A stretch of 64,000 bases of DNA, from NCBI GenBank assembly GCA_013350335.1, contig CM023537.1, positions 48,420,111 through 48,484,110 of the forward strand. Direction: 5' to 3'. This DNA comes from Chimonanthus salicifolius (lineage: Eukaryota > Streptophyta > Magnoliopsida > Laurales > Calycanthaceae). The position numbers and the translations under genes are program-made. Positions 57,001 to 64,000 of the stretch are shown here, in pieces; position 1 is the stretch's first letter, and every line of letters starts with the position of its first letter. A model generated the notes under the pieces. It saw nothing but the letters and a program-made list of their open reading frames with translations. It had not been told where the DNA came from and ran no database searches.

Positions 57001-57742
57001 TGTTGGGAAAGAAGTACTATCAATTTGTTATATAGAAATTCCTGGATCAAATCTTTTCCCAAATGTGTGAATGAAATAAAAAAGTAATAAAATAATCAAA
57101 CATGCAACCACATAAAAGTGACACTAAGATTTATGTGGTTCGGCAATGTGCCTACATCCACGGGACAAACTTTGAATTGGTCTTCGACTATAGAATGGGA
57201 TTACAAGCAACTCTCTCTTAAACAAAAGTGGATAACAATATCAAGAGGATAATAACTCAAGGACAACACAATAAGAGAACAAACTCACCAAAGTGGTTGT
57301 GCCGTCGTCTCTTCCAAAATCACCTTTGGAGATATCACCACCAAACTTCCTTGTATGCACAAAAGGATTGCTTATCGCTCTCTTAGTGTCTCACATACTT
57401 GGGTCTTGAATTGATGGAATGTTGAAATTAAGAGTGAAGTAGATTTTTATAGGCTTAGCGGAGGTGTGAAAAACTAGGCCATAATGAGCTCCTTTCAACT
57501 TCCTAAGAGATTTCTCCACATCCTAGGAGTCTCCTCCACTTTTCAATGAGACTTCTCAAAACTCTATGAGACACTTTCCAATTTCAAAGAGATGCCTCCC
57601 ATTCCCAAAAAACATTCCTCATTCCCATGAGGCATCTCTATTTCAATGAGGCATTTCTCATTTTAAGGAGGCTTTACTACTTCCGAGGTTTATACACCTT
57701 GGGATGCCAAAGGTTTCCTCCATTAAGGAAGGAAACCCAACA
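57001..57742 (-). repeat. Copia 3' LTR (742 bp)
   Basis: Ends TGTTGGG and CCCAACA. The interior has TTTATGTGGTTCGGCAATGT and repeated CATGAGGCAT/CAATGAGGCAT strings (57630-57660). The same sequence is at 62480-63221. Confidence 0.9.
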
Positions 57743-57749
57743 AATCTCC

Positions 57750-58740
57750 CCCTCTCGACTTAGGAGGAGGGCTCCACCATACCTGTTGCACTTCTACATT
57801 TTTTCGTGCTTGTTTCTGTGCAAGTTCTTTGTCATCATATCTGAGCAGTTTGTTGTCAGTATGAATCTTCTCAAGCTGTAGCTGTTTGGTTTCCAGCACA
57901 TCACGTATCCAATGATATCTCACATCAATGTGTTTAGATCTTGAGTAAAAAGTCGAATTCTTGCTCAAATGGATGGTACTCTGACTATCGCAATATAGGA
58001 TGTACTTTTGTTGCTCTCATCCCAATTCCTATAGGAATCTCTTCATCCATAACATTTCCTTGCATGCTTCTGTAGCTGTACTCCGCCTCTGTAGTCTACA
58101 AAGCAACACATTTTTGTAGATTTGATTGTCATGAGATAACAACCCCTGCAAATGTAATTAAGTATCCTGAAGTGGACTTCCTAGAGTCAATATCTCTAGC
58201 CATGTCTGCATTTGTGTACCCAACTAGTTCAGGCTTATCACTTCCAAAGCACAAGGACATTTTGGAGGTACCCCTTAGATATCTGAGAATCCACTTCACT
58301 GCATTTCTAGTGTTCTTTTTCTGGACTAGACAAGGATCGGTTGACCACACCAAAAATGTGTGTAATGTCTGCTTGCGTACACACCATTGCATACATCAAG
58401 CTTTTGACGGTTGAGGCGTAGGGAACCTTGTTCATTTCTTCCTTCTCTTTCTCTAGGTAGGACTCTACTTTGAACTGAGTATGAAGTGACTGGTAAGTGG
58501 AGTAGCAACTGGCTTTGACATGTCCATGTTGAATTACTTTAGTACTTTTTCGATGTACCTTTCCTGTGATAGCCATAACTTCCCATTCTTTCAATCACAG
58601 GAGATGTTCATATCGAGAATTTGTTTTGACTGGTCCCAAATCCTTCATAGAAAAGGATTTACTTAGTCCATCTTCAGATTGCTAATCTTGCCACTGTCCT
58701 ACCCCACAATCAGCATATCATCAACATAGAGAAGAAGTAT
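57750..58740 (-). pseudogene. Copia RNase H and C-terminal RT
   Basis: RNase H has AVKWILRYLRGTSKMSLCFG, then GYTNADMARDIDSRKSTSGY with the catalytic Asp, and TEAEY further on in another frame (57723-58392). The upstream part (58307-58594) has YEKEKEEMNKVPYASTVKSL in fragments (EEMNKVPYASTVKSLMYAMV; CTQADITHIFGVVNRSLSSP), the usual end of copia RT. Frame changes occur near 58320 and 58120. Confidence 0.75.
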
Positions 58741-59280
58741 GATAAAGTCACTATCAGAGAAGTCTTTTCACAAAAACACAATGGTCTGAAGTTGTCCTTT
58801 GATACTCATGCTCAATCGTGAAGGAGTCAAACTTCTTGTACCATTGACGTGGTGCCTACTTCAATCCATACAGACCCTTCTTCAATCTATAAAAGAGGTC
58901 TTCGTTGCCTTTGACCTCAAACTCCTCTGGTTGGTCCATATAAATCTCTTCCTCCAAGTCACCATGGAGAAAGACAATCTTCACGTCAAGTTGTTCAATC
59001 TACAGATTCAAGCTTTCAGTCAAACCAAGTACAACTTGGATGGATGACATCTTCACCACTGGTGAGAAAATTTCTTAAAAACCGAACCCCTTTTTTCTGT
59101 GCAAAACCCTTGACGACTAGCCTTGCCTTGTACCTTGGTCGTGAGTTGTTCTCATCGGTCTTTATCCTATACATCCACTTGTTCTTGAGTGTTATCCTGC
59201 TCGTGGGCAATTTAACCAGATCATAGGTGTGGTTCTCAAGTAAAGATTTCATCTCTTTTTGCATGGCATTCAACCACTTT
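58740..59280 (-). pseudogene. Copia reverse transcriptase core
   Basis: On the minus strand MQKEMKSLLENHTYDLVKLP and RYKARLVVKGFAQKKGVRF open the domain (59016-59273). QLDVKIVFLHGDLEEEIYMD follows near 58960, YGLK*APRQWYKKFDSF near 58850, and the catalytic LLLYVDDMLIVG near 58710-58740. An in-frame stop replaces Gln in YGLKQ, and TGA lies just before the YVDD block in its frame. Confidence 0.75.
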
Positions 59281-59479
59281 TCATTTTGCTCATGTTTTAT
59301 AGCTTCCTAGAAGCACTCTGGTTCTCTCCTGTCTGTAAGCATAACATACTTATCTGCAGAGTATCTTATTGAGGTTTAGCGATCTCTGGTTGATCTTCTG
59401 AGTTAAGACTCAACCATTGGCTCTAGAGGGTGTTGGACTTCTGGTCTTCATTAGTTGCATCATCAACATTTACGTCTGT

Positions 59480-60610
59480 ATCTCCCCCATTATCATGCAC
59501 CATGGGTGAGGGAAGTGGATCCAAGTTGATTGGATATTCATTCGGACATTCAGATTTCTCACCTTTCTGAATATCTTGAATGGTTTGGTCTTCAGAGAAT
59601 ACAATGTCTCTGATCTTGACAATCTTCTTGTTGATTGGGTCCCACAGCCTCTACCCAAACTCTTCATTTCCATAGCCCAAGAAAATAGATTCTTTCGACA
59701 TGGTGTCGATCTTCGATCTCTCATCTTCAGGGATATGGACGAACGCTATACCACCGAACACCTTCAAGTGATCATAAGAGACATCCTTCCCGGTCCAAAA
59801 TTTGTTTGGCACGTCACCATTCAATCGTGCCGAAGGAGAAAGATTAATCAAATCAGCTGCGGTCATCATAGCTTCTCCTTATAAGGTGTTCGACAGTTTG
59901 GTATGAGATAACATGCATCTGATTCTTTCAACGATCTCCGGTTCATTCTCTCGGCTACGCCATTATGTTGAGGAGTCTTTGGAACAATTCACTCATGTCT
60001 AATTCCATTTCTTCTGCAATAGTGTTTTAAGGATCCAATGTACTCTCCTCAATGTCAGTGCAGATACATTTCAGGGTCCTGCCGGTCTCCCATTCAACGC
60101 TGACCTGAAATTGCTTGAATACATCTAGCACTTGATCTTTGGTTCCAAGTACATAGGCCCAAACTTTCCTAGAATATTCATCAATGAAAGTAACAAAGTA
60201 TCTCACACCACCAAGAATACAAGTCCTCATAGGATCGCAAACATCAGAATATACAACATCTAAAACATTAGGCTTCCTAGCTGCAGGTTTAGTGTGAAAG
60301 GAAATTCTATGATGCTTTCCACCTAAGCTATGTTCGCATTGTTTGAGAGACATGCCTTTCACCCCGGTGAGAACCTTCTTTCTAGATAAAATCTGCAGGC
60401 CTTTCTTACTCATATGACTAAGCCATTTGTACCATAGATCGATTGATGAATCTTGTCTGAGAGCATTCACAAACCCATTGTTGATTTTAGCATGGGTCAA
60501 GTAGAGAGTGTTCTCTTTCTTTCCTCTGGCAATCACTAGAGAACATTTGCTGAGCTTCCATTTTCCATCACCAAAGACATTGGTGTAGCGTTGATCATAG
60601 ATCATTCAAG
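59480..60610 (-). pseudogene. Copia integrase (GAG-pre-integrase and core)
   Basis: The frame at 60027-60605 reads LYLTHAKINNGF, LWYKWLSHMSKKGLQIL and KQCEHSLGGKHHRISF, then the core NVLDVVYSDVCDPM, YFVTFIDEYSRKVWAYVL and TLKCICTD. In the zinc-binding part Tyr replaces the usual His after LW, and Ser replaces the second Cys of CX2C, so metal binding is lost. A stop/frameshift at 60027 follows the second Asp. The C-terminal part resumes at 59651-59869 (LINLSPSARLNGDVPNKFW, DHLKVFGGIAFVHIPEDERS, ESIFLGYGNEEFG). Confidence 0.8.
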
Positions 60611-60612
60611 TG

Positions 60613-60840
60613 GAGATCAAATTGAGATGCATGTCCGGAACATGTCTCACATCTTTGAGAACCAAGGGACAACCCGTGTTGGTTTCAATGACAGACTTAT
60701 CCCCTTCCCATGATCTTTGACAATAAATCATTTCCCATCCTAACATGACCAAAATCTCCATTGGTGTAAGATGAAAAGAAGTCCCGCTGTGAGGCTACGT
60801 GAAATGATGCACCAGAATCAACTATCCAACATGTGTCTTG
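60613..60840 (-). pseudogene. Copia protease fragment
   Basis: The minus strand reads CWIVDSGASFHVASQRDFFS with the active-site DSGAS (60809-60823), then TNGDFGHVRMGNDLLSKIMG. The hAT MITE ends six codons upstream of the active-site Asp region, separating the protease from gag. Confidence 0.7.
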
Positions 60841-61554
60841 TAGGGCTGAAACTCAGTCGGGTTAGGTTGGGTTTTGATAAACCCAAACCTAACCATGTTA
60901 AAAATGGTTGAACCTGACCTGACACAACCAGAATTGGTAACCCGTATTCGGTAACCCAACCTGACTTGACGTCGAGCCTGAGAATCAACCCAATTTGTTT
61001 GAGAGAGAGAGGGGCAAAAGAGAGAGAACCTGATCGTAAGGGGTGCAAGGCACTGTTCAGGCGAGGGGAGCACGAAGCTTCTTAAGCTAGGGGCATACGA
61101 CGGCGAGGGGCACACAACCACAACCATGGATCCGGCTGAGTGAAAATATCCGTGGCTGGGTTCATTGCTCAGGCGAGGTCCATGTTTTCCGATGGAGGAG
61201 AGAGGGATAGACTAGAAAGGGAGGGAGGAAGAGGGCGAGTGGGAGAGAGGGAGGGAGAGAGAGATGGCAAAAATGTTGGAAGTGGGAATGACTGAGGTGT
61301 GGAAAGTGGGAACATCTGACACTTTAGGATTTAGAGTTTTTTAGATTTTATATTTAAGTTATAAATTTTGGGTTGGGTTGGGTCGGGTCTTTCAGTTTAG
61401 GTCGAGTAACATGTTAAATTTATCAGTCCGACTCGACCCGAATTTCATGCGGGTTTTTTTCCTCTAACCCGACCCGACCCGAATTTGAAAATTGTACAAC
61501 CCAACCCATACAAAATTCGGGTCGGGTCAAAACCCAACACAAGTTTCACCCTTA
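60841..61554. mobile_element. hAT-type MITE, 714 bp, inserted in the copia element
   Basis: A perfect 8-bp target duplication GTGTCTTG (60833-60840 and 61555-61562) flanks terminal repeats TAGGGCTGAAACT and, from the right end, TAAGGGTGAAACT (11 of 13 identical). Subterminal regions are rich in CGGGTCGGGTT and CCCGACCCGAA. The interior is GA-rich with no coding frame. The same terminus starts at 63515, and a related end is at 18791. The 8-bp TSD points to a hAT transposase acting in trans. Confidence 0.9.
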
Positions 61555-61562
61555 GTGTCTTG

Positions 61563-62379
61563 AGATGTTAGATTAACACAATTATTATCATAAGCAGTGA
61601 TTACCTTATCTCCGCTGGAAGCAGTAGCAGTTGTGTCTTTGCCTTCATTTTTCTCATTGTTGTTGCGATTGCCTTGCTCCATTTTGAGTTGTCTGCACTC
61701 CCTTTTCATGTGACCTGGCTTGCCACAATGATATCATTTTAAGTCATTTATTTGCTTGGACCTGCCCATTGACTTGCCTCTCGACTTGTCACAGTCGTGT
61801 GATTTTCTATCTTTGCCATTTCCACACTTTTCTGTGATGAGTGCCTCTGACCGGGTCTATATTCCTTGTTCCTTCCTCCTCGTTTCTTCATTAAACATGC
61901 TATCTTTCATCATGGTCATGGTGAGCACACCTTGAGGAGCTGAGTTGCTTAATGACCACCAGACTATCCCAACTATCTAGCAAGGAACTGAGTAACAATA
62001 ATGCTTGCAACTCATTATCAAGCACCATCTTCATGGTATTCAATTGATTAACCAAGTCTTGGAAGTCGCTCAAGTGTTCAACAACACTTCGGTCATCTTT
62101 GAATTTCAAGTTTACTAATCGACGAATCAACGAGGCTTTGTTTTGTGCAGTCTTTCGCTTGTACATGGCCTCCAATTTTGTCCACAATGAGTGAGCATTG
62201 GTTTCTTGTGCTACGTGATGAAAGACACTTTGATCGACCTATTGCTGAATTTGTCCAATAGTTTTTTTGTTCACAATCTCCCATTCTTTGTCAGTCTTTC
62301 CTTCTGGTTTGCCATCAACAGCTTGAATAGGCTCATATAAATCTTTGCAGTAAAAAAGTACTCCATTCTTAGCTTCCAT
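61563..62379 (-). pseudogene. Copia gag
   Basis: The ATG complementary to 62377-62379 begins MEAKNGVLFYCKDLYEPIQA about 100 bases inside the LTR. A stop follows IGQIQQ near 62240. The gag (UBN2-type) domain reads WTKLEAMYKRKTAQNKASLI and VEHLSDFQDLVNQLNTMKM (61900-62187). The nucleocapsid knuckle YHCGKPGHMKREC (near 61700) has lost its first Cys. A Thr/Asn-rich tail leads to NCVNLTSQDT at the MITE insertion. Confidence 0.75.
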
Positions 62380-62479
62380 ATTGAATAATTTTATGACGTT
62401 AGTTCGATCATTACATATGACGATTCCCCCATTTCAGTTCACACTACCACGATCAATGAACCAAGCTCCTGATACCGCT

Positions 62480-63221
62480 TGTTGGGAAAGAAGTAATATC
62501 AATTTGCTATGTAGAAATTCCTGGATCAAATATTTTCCTAAATGTGTGAATGAAATAAAAAAGCAATAAAATAATCAAACATGTAACCACATAAAAGTGA
62601 CACCAAGATTTATGTGGTTCGGTAATATACCTACATCCACGGGGACAAACTCTGAATTGGTCTTCCACTATAGAATGGGATTACAAGCAACTCTCTCTTA
62701 AACAAAAGTGGATAACAATATCAAAAGTAAAAAAACTCAAGGATAACACAATAAGAGAACAATCTCACCGAAGTGGTTGTGTCGTCGTCTCTTCCAAAAT
62801 CACCTTTGGACATATCACCACCAAACTTCCTTGTATGCATAAAAGGATTGTTTATCACTCTCTTAATGTCTCGCATACTTGGGTCTTGAATTGATGGAAT
62901 GTTGAAATTAAGAGTGAAGTGGATTTATATGGGCTTAGGAGAGGTGTGAAAACTAGGCCATAATAAGCTCCTTTCAACTCCCTAGGAGACTTCTCCACAT
63001 CATAGGATTCTCCTCTACTTTCAATGAGACTTTTCAAAACTCTATGAGACACTTCCCAATTTCAAAGAGGTGTCTCCCATTCCTAAAAAGAGTTCCTCAT
63101 TCCCATGAGGCATCTTCTATTTCAATGAGGCATTTCTCATTTCAAGGAGACTTTACTACTTCCAAGGTCCATACACCTTGGGATGCCAAACGTTTCCTTC
63201 ACTAAGGAGAGATACCCAACA
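62480..63221 (-). repeat. Copia 5' LTR (742 bp)
   Basis: The same length and ends as the LTR at 57001-57742. The adjacent minus-strand CGGTATCAGGAGC inside 62480 serves as primer-binding site. Confidence 0.9.
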
Positions 63222-63226
63222 TAACT

Positions 63227-63514
63227 TACAGACACATGCACGGTGGCAACATATGAAACATTTCATGTAGTGAGGGCCATGTGAGGGTCCGTTAGTTAGA
63301 TTAGGGTCTTTGGATATGAAGTTTGCTCAAGTTTGTAGGTTTCCTTGTACAATTATGGTGTTAGAGTCTCCATCCTTGTGCAATTGCGGATAAAGTCGAA
63401 CAGAGAATGGCAAAAAATGACTTTATCATTCTATCATTAATACTCATATATATAAAGGTTATAGTTCTCAAATAGGAAAGCTTATCAATCAAGGAATCTC
63501 TCAAATCTATCTAC
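63227..63514. other. Flanking DNA, no gene recognised
   Basis: About 290 bases of unassigned sequence between the copia element and the next MITE. It does not obviously continue the sequence left of 57001 (55342-57000). Confidence 0.4.
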
Positions 63515-64000
63515 TAGGGGTGAAACTCCGCATGACCCAACCTAAAAAATCAAGTGGATTGGGTTTTACATTTTTAAAATTAGTGTCGGGTTGGGTTGAA
63601 GAAAACAAAAACCCAAATTAAATTCGAGTCGGGTCGGATCGGATCAAACCTTTTTAAAATTGATCCAGCTTGATCTTAATTGACCCGACTTAAAATTTTA
63701 ATATAGCACTTGGGTTAAGTCGGTCCAGCAATTTGGTTCAACATTCGGGCAGAGTCGGGTCAATAATTCAATTCGGGTCGGGTTGGCTTGTGTAATTTAG
63801 GTCAGGTCCTATAGGGTTCATTAATTTTTTACATGGTTGGGTTGGGTTTATTAAAAATCGGCTCAACCTGCTTGAGTTTTTTATGTGTGGATTGCGTATG
63901 TTGAAAATGGTGAATGAAATGGTTGGGGTTAGATCTTGTCGATAAGGGGCACGACTTGTGGAATTGATGAGATTTGTAAGGATAAATCGTTGTAAAAGAA
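63515..64000. mobile_element. hAT-type MITE, same family as 60841-61554, cut by window end
   Basis: It starts TAGGGGTGAAACT, 12 of 13 identical to the terminus at 60841, followed by the same CGGGTCGG/GGGTTGGG-rich subterminal region (63590-63860). The right end lies beyond the window, so the TSD (left flank CTATCTAC) cannot be checked. Confidence 0.65.

Larger units (their letters stand above)
57001..63221 (-). mobile_element. Structurally complete Ty1/copia retrotransposon
   Basis: Two LTRs of 742 bp each (57001-57742 and 62480-63221) both run TGTTGGG...CCCAACA. Flanks TAATT (56996-57000) and TAACT (63222-63226) are a TSD with one mismatch. On the minus strand are a primer-binding site CGGTATCAGGAGC just inside 62480 and a polypurine tract GAGAGGGGGAGATT just inside 57742. 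The order gag, protease, integrase, reverse transcriptase, RNase H is the copia order. In the first 60 bases the LTRs differ at five positions, so the insertion is not recent. Stops, frameshifts and a nested hAT MITE (60841-61554) make it defective. Confidence 0.9.

Noticed and set aside
1..64000. CRISPR arrays, prophage or bacterial operons
   Set aside because: The window is plant nuclear DNA; the tandem repeats present are minisatellites, LTR motifs or MITE arrays without spacer structure.

Overview
This window is flowering-plant nuclear DNA. It is AT-rich, gene-poor and packed with plant transposons. It carries one intact nuclear gene with a plastid-targeting N-terminus (a 9-cis-epoxycarotenoid dioxygenase, NCED) and one decayed copy of a second plastid-enzyme gene (pyruvate dehydrogenase E1 beta). 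I cannot name the species. No RNA gene or CRISPR array was found.

Layout. 1-17.9 kb is a nest of retrotransposons. A minus-strand Ty3/gypsy chromovirus (element A) has its internal region at 2100-7740. Its LTR sequence lies at 457-2099, at 7741 to about 8430, and again at about 14452-16661. A plus-strand chromovirus (element B, about 8430-14451) sits between the last two LTR pieces. The outer end of A abuts the 3' part of a LINE (16662-17856). A hAT-type remnant follows (to 18791), then the E1 beta pseudogene (19122-28343). Its third intron is 7.8 kb and holds a SINE, a minus-strand Ty1/copia remnant and a LINE RNase H remnant. A 38-base G run lies just after the pseudogene.

28.7-47 kb has no convincing protein gene. 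It holds SINEs, two relics of one miniature LTR retrotransposon (TRIM) family, a degenerate tandem repeat block (34.7-36.95 kb), a minisatellite, a hAT MITE with a perfect 8-bp target-site duplication (44525-45003), and a LINE fragment flanked by LTR-like repeats. The NCED gene (47387-49294, minus strand) is a single uninterrupted 635-codon frame with an ABRE/G-box upstream.

49.8-64 kb is again mobile DNA: SINEs, a Stowaway MITE (50661-50852), a second TRIM (51603 to about 51970), a copia LTR (53688-55341) with part of its internal region, a structurally complete copia element (57001-63221) with two 742-bp LTRs and a 714-bp hAT MITE inside it, and the start of another copy of that MITE at 63515.

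The only gene likely to be functional is NCED, which makes the abscisic-acid precursor xanthoxin in plastids. The most unusual item is a 214-codon frame with two CCHC zinc knuckles between the primer-binding site and gag of element A. Coordinates come from reading by eye. Transposon boundaries are good to a few bases where TSDs or LTR ends are named, and otherwise to tens of bases.
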